A stretch of DNA of 54,512 nt from Verrucomicrobiota bacterium. GTDB lineage: Bacteria; Verrucomicrobiota; Verrucomicrobiia; CAIQCK01. Location of the stretch: assembly GCA_026397915.1 (NCBI GenBank), contig JAPLTX010000036.1, forward strand, positions 1 to 54,512, in the 5' to 3' direction. Every line of letters starts with the position of its first letter. Within the stretch, counting starts at the first letter, position 1. Under the pieces are notes generated by a model. It was given only the letters and a program-made list of their open reading frames with translations, was not told the origin of the DNA and ran no database searches. The position numbers were made by a program, and so were the translations under genes. Of the stretch, positions 28,263 through 38,302 are shown piece by piece.

Positions 28263-28760
28263 ATGGCACCTGATCCGCGGCTGAAAACCATAGTTGTGGG
28301 CCTTGGAAGCATGGCGATATCCGATTCTGCGGACGAGATGCTGATCACCTACTCGTTGGGATCCTGCCTGGGTGTGGCTTTCTATGATCCTGTCTTGCGC
28401 GTAGGAGGCATGGTTCATTGCATGTTGCCCCTGTCACAGATTGACAACGACAAGGCCAGGGAGAAGCCCGCCATGTTCGTGGATGTCGGCGTTCCCAAGC
28501 TCATGGATGAGATGCTCAAGCGCGGCTGCCGCAAGAAGGATCTGATCACGCGCGTGGCTGGTGCAGCACGGGTGATGGACAGCACCAACTTGTTTCGCAT
28601 CGGAGAGCGTAACCACGCGGTGTTCCGCAAGATCACGTGGAAGAACGGCATGTTCATCCAGGCGGAAGACATCGGCGGCGATCAGGCGCGAACGCTCCAG
28701 TTGGAGATTGCGACGGGGCGGGTGGTGGTGTGGTCACAAGGGCGGGAACGCGAACTTTGA
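28263..28760 (+). CDS. cheD: Chemoreceptor glutamine deamidase CheD
   Basis: 165 residues. Deamidates receptor glutamines and in other species binds CheC. The catalytic triad spacing matches the family: Thr29, Cys35 (YSLGSCLGVAFYD) and His52 (GGMVHCMLP), with the 6- and 17-residue offsets seen in Thermotoga CheD. MDEMLKRGCRKKDLITRVAGAA and IGERNHAVFRK are further CheD blocks. There is a 75-bp gap after cheR, which contains a 26-codon frame (28193-28273) ending inside the cheD start region. It has no clear binding site and might serve only coupling. Confidence 0.93.
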   Translation: MAPDPRLKTIVVGLGSMAISDSADEMLITYSLGSCLGVAFYDPVLRVGGMVHCMLPLSQIDNDKAREKPAMFVDVGVPKLMDEMLKRGCRKKDLITRVAGAARVMDSTNLFRIGERNHAVFRKITWKNGMFIQAEDIGGDQARTLQLEIATGRVVVWSQGREREL

Positions 28761-28774
28761 AGGAGTAAACCACC

Positions 28775-29155
28775 ATGGGATACACCATTTTGATCGTGGA
28801 CGACTCCCTGACCGCGCGGACCTTCATCGCGCGCACGTTGCAAATGGCCGGTATTCCTTTGAACCAGATCTATCAGGCGCGCAACGGGCGGGAGGCGTTG
28901 GACCTTCTGGAGCGGGAGTGGGTGGACTTGGTGTTCGCCGATATCAACATGCCGGTCATGAATGGCACAGAGATGGTGCGGTGCATGAGGGCTGCAGATC
29001 TGCTCAAGTCCATCCCGGTCATCATTGTTTCCACGGACCGCAGCGCGCACCGCATGGCCGAAATGAAGGAGGCTGGCGTGCAGGCCTACCTCACCAAGCC
29101 CATCACTCCGGAGGATTTGAAGACAATCGTGGAGCGTTTTCTCAAAAACGCATGA
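28775..29155 (+). CDS. cheY: Single-domain response regulator CheY
   Basis: 126 residues, a lone receiver domain. Acidic pocket D9/D10 (LIVDDSLTART), phosphoacceptor Asp56 (VDLVFADINMPVMNG), the S/T position in IIVSTDRSA and Lys108 in LTKP are all present. It starts 15 bp after cheD with GGAG upstream and lies between cheD and cheX, so it is the probable output regulator of this pathway. The target (pilus motor, flagellar switch or another effector) cannot be told from the window. Confidence 0.94.
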   Translation: MGYTILIVDDSLTARTFIARTLQMAGIPLNQIYQARNGREALDLLEREWVDLVFADINMPVMNGTEMVRCMRAADLLKSIPVIIVSTDRSAHRMAEMKEAGVQAYLTKPITPEDLKTIVERFLKNA

Positions 29156-29177
29156 CCCGGCCATGAGGAGATTGGAT

Positions 29178-29633
29178 ATGAGCGCGGACAACATCAACAC
29201 GTTGGTCGAAGTGACCATCGAAGTGCTTGAGGGCTACGCCTTCATGTTGGGCGATCCGCCAAAGACGGGAGGCAAGCCGGTGGTCTTGGCGGATCCATCG
29301 TGGATAGTCACCATCTCCTTCGCCGGGTCGCGCGTGGGAGGCATTGGCATGGTTGTGTCACCACCCATCGCGCGACAAGCGGCCGCCAATCTCTATGCGC
29401 GAGAGCCGGCGGAGATTAGCAACGATCAGGCTCAGGATGCCGTCAAGGAGCTGTTGAACATCGTGTGCGGCCACTACATCCACAAAGACGGAGCCAACGA
29501 GGCTGTTATTGACTTTGGCGTTCCGGCCCTCCAAAGCGTGGCGCGGGAAGATGCGGCGCGATATGTGAATGGGAAACCGCAGGCCGCGCTGGTGGTGGAG
29601 GGACATCCGCTGTTATTGTTTATCGAAGATTAA
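29178..29633 (+). CDS. cheX: CheX-type chemotaxis phosphatase
   Basis: 151 residues. The pattern fits the CheC/CheX/FliY phosphatase fold: a single E-x2-N active-site motif in AVKELLNIVCGHY, preceded by VTISFAGSRVGGIGMVVSPPIA. Only one such motif is visible, as in CheX, which dimerises. The product would dephosphorylate CheY-P. The start at 29178 has GAGGAG 6 bases upstream (29166-29171), which decides it over the ATG at 29163. It ends 5 bp before cheB. Confidence 0.8.
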   Translation: MSADNINTLVEVTIEVLEGYAFMLGDPPKTGGKPVVLADPSWIVTISFAGSRVGGIGMVVSPPIARQAAANLYAREPAEISNDQAQDAVKELLNIVCGHYIHKDGANEAVIDFGVPALQSVAREDAARYVNGKPQAALVVEGHPLLLFIED

Positions 29634-29638
29634 ACGCC

Positions 29639-30694
29639 ATGGAAAAGATCAAGGTGCTGTTGGTGGATGACTCGGCTGTTGTGCGCGAGGTGCTGACCTC
29701 GGAGTTGAGTCGCGACCCACAGATTCATGTTCTAGAAACAGCGCACGATGCGTATGCGGCGCGCGATAAAATCCTCAGCTTGGAACCGGACGTGGTTCTT
29801 CTGGACATCGAGATGCCGCGCATGGATGGGTTGACGTTTCTGTGCCGGCTGATGCACTACCATCCAGTGCCTGTCATCATTGTTTCGTCGTTCACGATGC
29901 CAGGAGGCCATCTGGCGTTGGATGCCATCAACTCCGGCGCAGTGGACGTGATGTGCAAACCCGGACCGGGTTTTGCTTTGTCCGAGATGACCGAAATGCT
30001 TTTGGCCAAGATCAAAGCAGCCGCCCAGGTTAAATTCGACCGCTCTCCCAGAAAAGCATCCGGCGGTGAGTCTGGCTCCAGCGTGCCCCTGAAGCTCCCC
30101 GGTCCGCCACGGCGCATTGTGGCCATCGGCGCCTCGACGGGGGGCACGCAAGCCATCGAAACCATCCTGCGGCAGTTCCCGGAGAACGGCCCGGCCACGT
30201 TGGTCGTGCAGCACATGCCAGCTTATTTCACGGCGTCTTTTGCGCAGCGGCTGCACAAGTCCTGTCACATGGAGGTGAAGGAGGCTGCGGATGGCGACGT
30301 GGTGCGGCCCGGACTGGCTCTGGTCGCGCCAGGCAATGTCCACATGTTGTTGCGCCAGCACGCCGGCCAGCTTCAGGTGCAGATCAAAGACGGCCCGATG
30401 GTTCATCATCAGCGGCCCAGTATCGAAGTGCTTTTTCAATCCATGGCGAGGTGCGACGGTGTCAAGGTTGCCGCTGCATTGCTGACCGGCATGGGAAGCG
30501 ATGGCGCACAGGGACTGCTGGCGTTGCGCGAACGCGGGGCCTACACGGTTGCGCAGGACCACACGACGTCGGTCGTGTTCGGGATGCCGGCCGCCGCCAT
30601 TCGGTGTGGCGCGGCCTGCGAGGTGGCGCCGCTTGATCACATTGCCGAGTCTTTACTGATGCACGCGTGCAGCCACGTGCCGACAGCGAAGTAG
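29639..30694 (+). CDS. cheB: Protein-glutamate methylesterase / glutamine deamidase CheB
   Basis: 351 residues. N-terminal receiver with LLVDDSAVVREVL and phosphoacceptor Asp56 (VVLLDIEMPRMDG), joined by a linker (about 130-155) to the methylesterase domain. The catalytic triad is Ser166 (IGASTGGTQ), His192 (QHMPAYFTASFAQRL) and Asp288 (LTGMGSDGAQGL). Removes methyl groups from the receptor when phosphorylated by CheA, opposing CheR. It is the last gene of the operon and converges on a hybrid kinase gene 22 bp away. A small oddity is SSFTMPGG where many CheB proteins have SSLT. Confidence 0.96.
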   Translation: MEKIKVLLVDDSAVVREVLTSELSRDPQIHVLETAHDAYAARDKILSLEPDVVLLDIEMPRMDGLTFLCRLMHYHPVPVIIVSSFTMPGGHLALDAINSGAVDVMCKPGPGFALSEMTEMLLAKIKAAAQVKFDRSPRKASGGESGSSVPLKLPGPPRRIVAIGASTGGTQAIETILRQFPENGPATLVVQHMPAYFTASFAQRLHKSCHMEVKEAADGDVVRPGLALVAPGNVHMLLRQHAGQLQVQIKDGPMVHHQRPSIEVLFQSMARCDGVKVAAALLTGMGSDGAQGLLALRERGAYTVAQDHTTSVVFGMPAAAIRCGAACEVAPLDHIAESLLMHACSHVPTAK

Positions 30695-30716
30695 AGGAGG
30701 GGTGCCGCTGCGGAGA

Positions 30717-32738
30717 TCAGTGCATCAGAAGCTGTTCAAGGATCAGGCTTATCTCTTCGCTCCTGAACGGCTTGCTCACGACAGCGTTGAAGCCGAGCTT
30801 CAGATATTCCCGGCGTTCCTTCTCGCCGGTGTGCGCGGTCAAGGCTATGGCCGGGACGGGTGTGAAGCCTTGGCTGCGTTCGTGTTCCCGCACAGCGGCG
30901 ATGGCCTGGCGGCCATCCATCACCGGCATTTCGATGTCCATGACGATGACGTCAAATCCTTCCGACCCTTGCTGAGCAATGAATGTCTTCAATGCCTCGC
31001 GGCCGTTGGAAACGAGCAGGCATTGATGGCCCATCTTCTTCAACATGAATTCCAACACTTTCATGTTCACCGCATCATCTTCAGCCGCCAGGATGTGCAG
31101 ACTTCTGGCGACCGGCTGGCGCGCTGGCTGATCGGGAGCCGGCGGCGGAGCGGTGGCCGTCAGCGGTAGTGTGATGGTGAAAGTGCTTCCCTGGCCCTCG
31201 CGGCTGCGCACCCCGAGCTGTCCGCCGTGCGATTCAATCAGTTCGCGTGTGATGATCAGGCCCAAACCGGTGCCGCGCTCTCCCTGCGTTCCTTGGCGCG
31301 AGACTTTGGAGTAGCGGCTGAACAACTTCGACATCATGGATTCAGGTATGCCGATGCCGCTGTCTTCACATTCGATGATCAGCGTCTGGCCGCCGCTGTC
31401 CACCGAGGCTCGCACCGAGACTCTGCCGCCTTCCGGTGTGAACTTGATTGCGTTGGAGATGATGTTGGTATAGATGCGCGAGAGGGCAGTGTGGTTGCCG
31501 AGAATGTTTGGGTTGGCCGCTGATGGCTGTTCCGACAAGGACAGTTCAATACGTTTGCTGTCCACGGACGGTCGAAAACTACCGAGGCATTGGCGCAAAA
31601 TGGCCATGGGATTCAGCGGTTGGAACTCCATGCTCTCTTTTTGGGCTTGGGCACGGCCCAGATCGAGGATGTCATTGATCAACTCCAGCAGATACTTGCC
31701 GGCGTTCATGATCCGTTGGAGCATTTCCTGCTTGGCCGGACTCATTTCCGGATCCTTCAGCAGAAGCTGGGTGAAGCCGAGAATCCCGCTGAGCGGCGAG
31801 CGCAGGTCGTGTGAGCAGACCGCCAGGAATTCGTCCTTCAATTTGTCGAGTTCCTTCATCCGCACCAAATTGGACCGCAGGTTCCTGTCCAACTGCTGGC
31901 GCTTGAGGTGGACGTTGAGGCGCGCGATCAGTTCCTCTTTGATGAAAGGCTTCTCCAGAAAATCCGTGGCGCCGATGCGGAACAGTTGGAGTTTCACCTC
32001 CGGCTCGGACGTTCCGCTGAGCACGATGACGGGCAGTTCTTTCAGCCCCAGCTCCTGCCGGATGCGCAGGCAAAGCTCGTCTCCGTTCATCCGTGACATG
32101 TGCATGTCGGTCAGCACCAGGTCCACTGACGCGGGCCGGCTGCGCAGCAGGTCCAACGCGTCGCTGCCATCGTGAAGATCAACCACATCCACGCCCAGTT
32201 GGCGCACGCAGGAAACCATCATCTGGCGGGCGACCGCAGTGTCTTCCACCACGAGCACCGTCATGCCGGCAAATGCGGTGGCGGGCGAGAGGATCAACCT
32301 CGCAGTCAGCACCAGTTGATCCTGAACCTCGTCCTTGCGGACGAAGTCGGCCGCGCCAAGCTCGAATCCGCGTTTGCGATTGGGGTAGGTGTCGTTGCCG
32401 GTCACCAGGATGACGGGCACGCGATCGTTGCCAACGGCCTTTAATGTCTCGGCCTTGTCGGGGGAGCGGAGCGTCTCGAGCACTTGGAAGCCGTTCATGT
32501 TTGGCATATCCAGGTCCAGAGTCACGAGGCGAATGTCTGGAGTGCGCGTAAAGAGTTGGATGGCTTGAGGGCCGTCGGAGGCTTCCAGCGTCTTGAAGCC
32601 GGCCTGTTGAAGCAACTGGACGATGACGCGCCGGCTGAACGCGTTGTCGTCCACAACCAGAACCCGCATGGGAGGGGCCTGCCCAGGCGTGGCCGGTGTT
32701 GGGGCGGCGCCGACCGCAGACTTTGATGCCTGATTCAT
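30717..32738 (-). CDS. Soluble hybrid histidine kinase, REC-REC-HisKA-HATPase-REC
   Basis: 673 residues with no membrane segment. Receiver 1 (about 24-146) has phosphoacceptor Asp75 (VTLDLDMPNMNG). Receiver 2 (about 158-280) has Asp211 (VLTDMHMSRMNG) and FLEKPF. HisKA has His310 in FLAVCSHDLRSPLSGILG. The ATPase has N-box ISNAIKFTPEGG, G1 ECEDSGIGIPE and G2 GERGTGLGLIITREL. Receiver 3 (about 546-672) has Asp601 (VIVMDIEMPVMDG). Two receivers ahead of the kinase suggest the enzyme is switched by phosphorylation from other kinases, for example CheA next door or the hybrid kinase upstream (68 bp away, same strand). That wiring is inference. Confidence 0.92.
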   Translation of the reverse strand: MNQASKSAVGAAPTPATPGQAPPMRVLVVDDNAFSRRVIVQLLQQAGFKTLEASDGPQAIQLFTRTPDIRLVTLDLDMPNMNGFQVLETLRSPDKAETLKAVGNDRVPVILVTGNDTYPNRKRGFELGAADFVRKDEVQDQLVLTARLILSPATAFAGMTVLVVEDTAVARQMMVSCVRQLGVDVVDLHDGSDALDLLRSRPASVDLVLTDMHMSRMNGDELCLRIRQELGLKELPVIVLSGTSEPEVKLQLFRIGATDFLEKPFIKEELIARLNVHLKRQQLDRNLRSNLVRMKELDKLKDEFLAVCSHDLRSPLSGILGFTQLLLKDPEMSPAKQEMLQRIMNAGKYLLELINDILDLGRAQAQKESMEFQPLNPMAILRQCLGSFRPSVDSKRIELSLSEQPSAANPNILGNHTALSRIYTNIISNAIKFTPEGGRVSVRASVDSGGQTLIIECEDSGIGIPESMMSKLFSRYSKVSRQGTQGERGTGLGLIITRELIESHGGQLGVRSREGQGSTFTITLPLTATAPPPAPDQPARQPVARSLHILAAEDDAVNMKVLEFMLKKMGHQCLLVSNGREALKTFIAQQGSEGFDVIVMDIEMPVMDGRQAIAAVREHERSQGFTPVPAIALTAHTGEKERREYLKLGFNAVVSKPFRSEEISLILEQLLMH

Positions 32739-32806
32739 GACTTGAAAAGTATGGGTGGGCAGTCGCAGCCCGTCAAACTTGATTTCCGGTTCGCGTGATT
32801 GTTATC

Positions 32807-35800
32807 TCATACCTTCGTGAAGCCGTTCAACTCTGTCTTGACTCGCTCGAACTCCCGTTCAATCTGGGCCACCAACTTGGCTGTGCCGTCCAATGAGCCT
32901 GTTGCTGCAATTTCCTCCACTTGCTGACAATAGTCCGCCAACAGGTTGGCACCAACGTTCAAGCTGCTGCCTTTGATGGCATGCGCTGCTCGCATCAACT
33001 CACGGGCGTTCCCATCCGCAGCGTTCTTCTGCAAAGCAATCAGCCGCTTGCTGGTATCGGTTATGTAGGTGCCGAGAAGGTCTTTTAAAAACTCCTGAGG
33101 GTCGCCTTCGGAAAGCTCGCGCAGCCGGGCGATGGCCTCGGCATCCACGGCTGATGAGCCTGTTTGTGTGGCTGTTGCTCCCGAAGCTGACGCTTTGGCC
33201 GCGGAGCTTGTAGGAGCAGGTTCTGTTTGCTCCGACTCCACCCTCAACCGCACCCAGCGTTTCAGCACCTCGACGATCTGTTCCAACTCCACGGGTTTGG
33301 CGACATAGTCATCCATGCCCGCCGCCAGGCATCCTTCACGGTCGCCGGCCATGGCGTTGGCGGTCATGGCAACGATGGGCACCTTTCGGTTGAGGCCCTT
33401 TTGGCGGCGGATTTCGCGTGTGGCCTCGTAGCCGTCCATCTCCGGCATCTGGCAATCCATGAACACGATGTCATAGGAGAGCAGCCGCAGCAGTCGCACG
33501 GCTTCGGCGCCGGTCGCGGCCACGTCCACGCGACAGCCCAATTTCTCCAGCAATCGCGCGGCCACTTTTTGGTTGGCGACGTTGTCTTCGGCCACCAGCA
33601 CACGGGCGCGGATCACCGGCAGGAGCGGCCTTGGCTTGACCGGGACATGGCTCCCTTTGGTAATGGAACGCCACGCGTCCGCCACGGTTTGAATAAGCTG
33701 CGATGCATAAACAGCCTTGCTCAAGCACGCTGCGAAACCCGCTTCACGGATCTCTGGCGTCAGGTGGCGCTGGCCCGCGGAGGAGAGCATGACCAGCACG
33801 GTATTTTTCAGCAACGGATCAGCTTTTACCGCGCGGCCAAACATTATCCCGTCCATCTCCGGCATCTGGAAGTCCACGATGGCAATTTGGAAGGGGTCTT
33901 TCGCCGCCACGGCCTCATGCATCGCCCGCAACCCGGCGCGCCCTGAAACAACCTGACTGGTGCGCGCGCCGCAACTGCCAAGTTGCTCTTCCAGAACGCG
34001 TCGGTTTACCTCGTTGTCATCCACGATCAGCATGCGCAGATTCTTCAACACTATTTTCGGTGAAACCATCGGGTCAGGTTTGTTGTCCAGTGGCAGCCGC
34101 AGCTTGAACCAGAACGTGGAACCTTGTCCGGGCTGGCTCTGAACGCCGATGGTTCCTCCCATCAACTCTACGAGTTCTCGTGAGATTGCCAGACCCAATC
34201 CCGTGCCGCCATAGCGCCGCGTGGCGGAAGCGTCCACCTGGGAGAATCGCTGGAACAGGCTGCCGATCTTTTCCTCTGGTATCCCGATGCCGGTGTCTTG
34301 GACGGAGATTCGCAACAACACATGCTGTTCGCCCAACTCCTCGCATTCCGCGGAAACCAATACGTGGCCTTTCTCTGTGAACTTGATGGCATTGCCAACG
34401 AGATTGGTCAGCACTTGCCGGATGCGGCCGGGATCGCCCACCAAACGACTGGGCGTTTTCGGCGTGTAACGCACGATCAACTCAATTCCCTTGTCATCCG
34501 CGTCGGTCAGAAGCATGTCGGTGACCTCTTCCACGGCTTGCCGCAGATTGAAGTTCATCGGCTCGATGGACATCTTGCCCAATTCGATCTTGGAGAAATC
34601 GAGGATGTCGTTGATGATCATCAGCAGGGCGTTGCCGCAGTTGCGCACAATCCGGGCATACTCCCGCTGCTCCGGCGTCAGTTGCGTGTCGAGCAGCAAT
34701 CCGGTCATGCCGATGACACCGTTCATTGGCGTGCGGATTTCGTGGCTCATGCTGGCCAGAAAATCGCTCTTGGCCTTCGTGGCGGCCTCAGCGGCTTCCT
34801 TGGCGTGCAACAATTCTGTCTCAGCTCGCTTGCGGTCGCTCACGTCCTGGATGACGGCGATGAAATGTGTGACCGTGTTCTGGTTGTCGCGCACAGGCGT
34901 GACCGTCATTTCTTCGGAGTAGGCCGCGCCGTCTTTGCGCTGGTTCACAACCTCGCCGCGCCAGCTCTCGCCGTTCTGCACGGCCGCCAGCAACTTCTCA
35001 TACGTTTCGTGGTCTTCGGGGCCGGACATCGCCAGCCGCATGCTTTGCCCCAGCGCCTCCTTGGCTGAATATCCCGTCAGTTCCGTGAAACTGGGATTGA
35101 CCCAGACGATTTTACCTCGATTGTCCGCGATCAGCACGCCGTTGACCGTCGCGTTCAACGCGCTGTCCCGCAGCCGCAACTGCTCCTCCGACTTGCGGTG
35201 TTCCGTGACATCGCGGACGGTCGCCAGCAACACCTTGTGCCCTCCCAACTCAAGCGCCGTCAGCGACACCTCCGCAAGAAAATCCTCCCCGTCCTGACGG
35301 CGATACACCCAGTCAAATCGGGTCAACCCTTTCTCAAACGTTTCGGCAATGTTCTGCGCCGCTGCCGTATTGGAATCCGCGCCGGACGGCTGCTGGGGCG
35401 GCGAGAGTTGCGCGGGATTCAGCCGGAGGAACTCGTCTTTGCAGGCGTAGCGGAACATCTTCACCGTGGTCGCGTTGCAGTCCAGAATCATCCTCTCGTC
35501 CAGCGTCAGCAACGCATCGGCCGAGTTCTCGAACAACGTCCGATAACGCTTCTCGCTTTCTTGCAGGGCGGCGGCTGTCTGCTTGTGCTTGGCGACCTCG
35601 GCGGCAAGTTCGGACGTGCGCCCCACTACCAGCTGTTCCGTCTGCACAGCGTGCTTCATGATCCAAAGCAAGTGCCCCGCCAACATCACTGTCGCCATCA
35701 AACCGCAGGCCAGTAGCAACGACGAATCTTCCGGGGTGTGGGTTTGCAGAAACGCCCGTGTGGGCGTGCAGACCACCGACCATTGCCGGTCGGCCAGCGC

Positions 35801-36802
35801 GAACGATAGGGTGCCGTGGTCGGCGACGAGTTGCTGCCTCTTCTCATTCAAGGGCGCCTCGTCGGCTGGCGCGTGAGATCGCGACAGGTATTTATACAGG
35901 TGTTGGCGCTGGTTGGTGGTGGTGTCAAGAATCGAAACATCCAAGCTGGAAGTTTTTGCCAGCCGCAACGTGTTCTCCATCGCCTTTCCGATATCGAACA
36001 CACACGCCGCAAAGCCCAACAAACTCTCGCGCCGGGTTTCCGCTGTGTTGATAGGCTCGCCGTCCTTGTAAACGGGTTGCAGCAACAAGCAGAAAAAAGT
36101 TTGGACGGGACTGGGTGATGTTCCTCCCTTCGCAAGTCCGCCGCCACGGTCGCTTGGCGCAAACACGCCCGTCTTGTCAATGACAGCAACCATCCTGTTC
36201 TCCTTGCTGGCCCGCTGCGAAGCCTCGCGAACGGATACAATGGCATTGAAGTCCGCGCCGAGCATCGTCTTGTTGCGGTCGAAAGGTTCCGCGAACAACA
36301 CCGGAAAATATTCCGCGCGATGGCCTGCTTCCGCCGTCTTGCCCTGGGCATCGCGCTCAACAATTTTGAACCCGGCAGGCCCCACCGTTTGCATCGCCGC
36401 CTGAAACAACTCCCGCTGCTCGGACGTCACGCGAGGAAGCCAAGCCATCATTACAATGTCCAGATCGCGGTTCAGCGGATGCCGGATGAACTGCTGGAAC
36501 TCGCCCCGGTCCACGCGTTTCGTCACCTCGCAGAATCTACCGAGCATGTCGAGCACTGCTACGTGGTCCTGCAAGGTCCGCTTGACCGCCAGCATCTTGT
36601 CGTTGCTTGCGACCTCGTAATCAATCCGCAGCGTTTCGTGTTCCCATCTTTGCGCCACGAAAAACACCGCCAGCGACGCGCCAATGCCGATGGCAAGTGT
36701 CACGACCAGCGCCAGCCTCCGTTGATACAACCAACGGAGGCTCACGTTTCCTATGCTTGATTGTCTTGACCCATCCATCCGTGCGTTTGCAGCGTTCCTC
36801 AT
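32807..36802 (-). CDS. Membrane hybrid histidine kinase, CHASE-PAS-PAS-HisKA-HATPase-REC-REC-Hpt
   Basis: 1331 residues. TM1 is near 28-50 and TM2 near 363-385, enclosing a CHASE sensor region (FIRHPLNRDLDIVMMAWLPRV, RAEYFPVLFAEPF). Two PAS domains follow (KRYRTLFENSADALLTLDE and LRLRDSALNATVNGVLIADN, the second with a PAC end before DRKRAETELLHAKEAAEAAT). HisKA has FLASMSHEIRTPMNGVIGMT (His near 685), then the ATPase (GNAIKFTEKGH, DTGIGIPEEKI, YGGTGLGLAISRELV). Two receivers (IVDFQMPEMDG and VFMDCQMPEMDG) and a C-terminal Hpt (MRAAHAIKGSSLNVG, His near 1272) complete a full phosphorelay in one chain. It probably transcribes together with the kinase at 30717. Ligand unknown; CHASE domains sense small extracellular molecules. 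Confidence 0.93.
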   Translation of the reverse strand: MRNAANARMDGSRQSSIGNVSLRWLYQRRLALVVTLAIGIGASLAVFFVAQRWEHETLRIDYEVASNDKMLAVKRTLQDHVAVLDMLGRFCEVTKRVDRGEFQQFIRHPLNRDLDIVMMAWLPRVTSEQRELFQAAMQTVGPAGFKIVERDAQGKTAEAGHRAEYFPVLFAEPFDRNKTMLGADFNAIVSVREASQRASKENRMVAVIDKTGVFAPSDRGGGLAKGGTSPSPVQTFFCLLLQPVYKDGEPINTAETRRESLLGFAACVFDIGKAMENTLRLAKTSSLDVSILDTTTNQRQHLYKYLSRSHAPADEAPLNEKRQQLVADHGTLSFALADRQWSVVCTPTRAFLQTHTPEDSSLLLACGLMATVMLAGHLLWIMKHAVQTEQLVVGRTSELAAEVAKHKQTAAALQESEKRYRTLFENSADALLTLDERMILDCNATTVKMFRYACKDEFLRLNPAQLSPPQQPSGADSNTAAAQNIAETFEKGLTRFDWVYRRQDGEDFLAEVSLTALELGGHKVLLATVRDVTEHRKSEEQLRLRDSALNATVNGVLIADNRGKIVWVNPSFTELTGYSAKEALGQSMRLAMSGPEDHETYEKLLAAVQNGESWRGEVVNQRKDGAAYSEEMTVTPVRDNQNTVTHFIAVIQDVSDRKRAETELLHAKEAAEAATKAKSDFLASMSHEIRTPMNGVIGMTGLLLDTQLTPEQREYARIVRNCGNALLMIINDILDFSKIELGKMSIEPMNFNLRQAVEEVTDMLLTDADDKGIELIVRYTPKTPSRLVGDPGRIRQVLTNLVGNAIKFTEKGHVLVSAECEELGEQHVLLRISVQDTGIGIPEEKIGSLFQRFSQVDASATRRYGGTGLGLAISRELVELMGGTIGVQSQPGQGSTFWFKLRLPLDNKPDPMVSPKIVLKNLRMLIVDDNEVNRRVLEEQLGSCGARTSQVVSGRAGLRAMHEAVAAKDPFQIAIVDFQMPEMDGIMFGRAVKADPLLKNTVLVMLSSAGQRHLTPEIREAGFAACLSKAVYASQLIQTVADAWRSITKGSHVPVKPRPLLPVIRARVLVAEDNVANQKVAARLLEKLGCRVDVAATGAEAVRLLRLLSYDIVFMDCQMPEMDGYEATREIRRQKGLNRKVPIVAMTANAMAGDREGCLAAGMDDYVAKPVELEQIVEVLKRWVRLRVESEQTEPAPTSSAAKASASGATATQTGSSAVDAEAIARLRELSEGDPQEFLKDLLGTYITDTSKRLIALQKNAADGNARELMRAAHAIKGSSLNVGANLLADYCQQVEEIAATGSLDGTAKLVAQIEREFERVKTELNGFTKV

Positions 36803-37040
36803 CCTTAGACTGCAACAGTCTTATTTTTACTACACTCTTTCCTTTCTTGTCGCCATCTTTTCCTGCGCTGGTTGCCGCGCGGCATCCTTCTGGCGCTTGA
36901 TAAACCACATGGTCATGGTGAGAGGTGTCTTTGTCCTTTTCCAGTGCGCTATCGTTGTGGACGGCATTGCGTGGTTGAGGTAGAGTCCGCGCCCACAATT
37001 TCAGTTCGTTGCCATCAACCAAGGAATCACGAGGAACACC

Positions 37041-38300
37041 ATGAAGAACATCGAGAAGAGTTACCAATTGGCCGCCGAGCGTTACACTGAGGTGGGCGTG
37101 GACGCCGACAAGGCGCTGCGCTGGCTCGCGTCGGTCCCGGTCTCGCTGCACTGCTGGCAGGGCGACGACGTGGGCGGATTTGAGAAGCTCGGCACCGGCC
37201 TCGGCGGCGGCCTGGCGGCGACGGGCAATTATCCCGGCAAGGCCCGCACGCCCGCGGAGCTGCGCGCGGACGCGGAGAAGGCGCTGTCGCTGATCCCTGG
37301 CAAGCACCGCTTCAACCTCCACGCGTTCTACGGCGAGTTCGGCGGCAAGAAGGTGGACCGTAACGAAATCGAGCCGAAGCATTTCAAGGGGTGGATTGAT
37401 TGGGCGAAGAAACTCGGCGTTGGGCTGGACTTCAACCCGACGTTCTTCTCGCACCCGAACGCGGCGGATAACTTCACGCTCTCGCACGCCGACAAGGGCA
37501 TTCGCAAGTTCTGGGTGGACCACGGCATCGCCTGCCGCAAGATCGGCGCGGCGATGGGCAAGGCGCTCGGCAACAAGTGCATCACGAACTTCTGGATTCC
37601 CGACGGCATGAAGGACATCCCGGTGGACCGCATCGGCCCGCGCAAGCGGCTCACGGCGTCGCTCGACGAAATCTTCGGCGTGCCGGTGGACCCGAAGCTC
37701 AATCTCGACTCGGTGGAGGGCAAGCTGTTCGGCATCGGCTGCGAAAGCTACACGGTCGGCTCGCATGAGTATTATCTCGGCTACGCCGTTTCGCGGCAGA
37801 AGCTCTTCACGCTCGACACCGGCCACTATCATCCGACCGAGACGATCACCGACAAGATCAGCGCGGTGTTCCAGTTCATGCCGGAGATTCTGCTCCACGT
37901 CAGCCGCGGCGTCCGTTGGGACAGCGACCACGTGGTCATCCTGAACGACGATCTCCAGGCGCTCGCGCAGGAGTTGGTGCGCGGCGATTACCTCGACGAT
38001 ACGCACATCGGCCTTGACTACTTCGACGCGAGCATCAACCGCATCGCGGCGTGGGTCATCGGCACGCGGAACATGCTCAAGGCGCTCTTGCAGGCGATGC
38101 TGGAGCCGACCGCGAAGTTGCAGGTGGCCGAGGAAAGCGGCGACTACACGAGCCGGCTGGCGTGGTTCGAGGAAGCGAAGACGCTGCCGTTCAGCGCCGT
38201 GTGGGATTACTACTGCGCGAAGAACGGCGTGCCCGTCGGCGAAGCTTGGCTTGCGGAAGTGAAACAATACGAGAAGAGCGTGCTGTCGAAGCGGAAGTAA
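37041..38300 (+). CDS. rhaA: L-rhamnose isomerase
   Basis: 419 residues, the same length as the E. coli enzyme and colinear with it. Interconverts L-rhamnose and L-rhamnulose in the cytoplasm. [16 protein letters not shown] and [21 protein letters not shown] match the N-terminal blocks. The metal ligands His262 (DTGHYHPTE), Asp294 and Asp296 (VRWDSDHVV) fall at the same numbers as in E. coli. [20 protein letters not shown] is the C-terminal signature. AGGA lies just upstream of the ATG. First gene of the rhamnose module; no regulator is adjacent. Confidence 0.97.
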   Translation: MKNIEKSYQLAAERYTEVGVDADKALRWLASVPVSLHCWQGDDVGGFEKLGTGLGGGLAATGNYPGKARTPAELRADAEKALSLIPGKHRFNLHAFYGEFGGKKVDRNEIEPKHFKGWIDWAKKLGVGLDFNPTFFSHPNAADNFTLSHADKGIRKFWVDHGIACRKIGAAMGKALGNKCITNFWIPDGMKDIPVDRIGPRKRLTASLDEIFGVPVDPKLNLDSVEGKLFGIGCESYTVGSHEYYLGYAVSRQKLFTLDTGHYHPTETITDKISAVFQFMPEILLHVSRGVRWDSDHVVILNDDLQALAQELVRGDYLDDTHIGLDYFDASINRIAAWVIGTRNMLKALLQAMLEPTAKLQVAEESGDYTSRLAWFEEAKTLPFSAVWDYYCAKNGVPVGEAWLAEVKQYEKSVLSKRK

Positions 38301-38302
38301 TT

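Noticed and set aside
36621..38267. A 548-codon minus-strand frame opposite rhaA
   Set aside because: It is a GC-driven shadow; rhaA is colinear with known enzymes including metal ligands.
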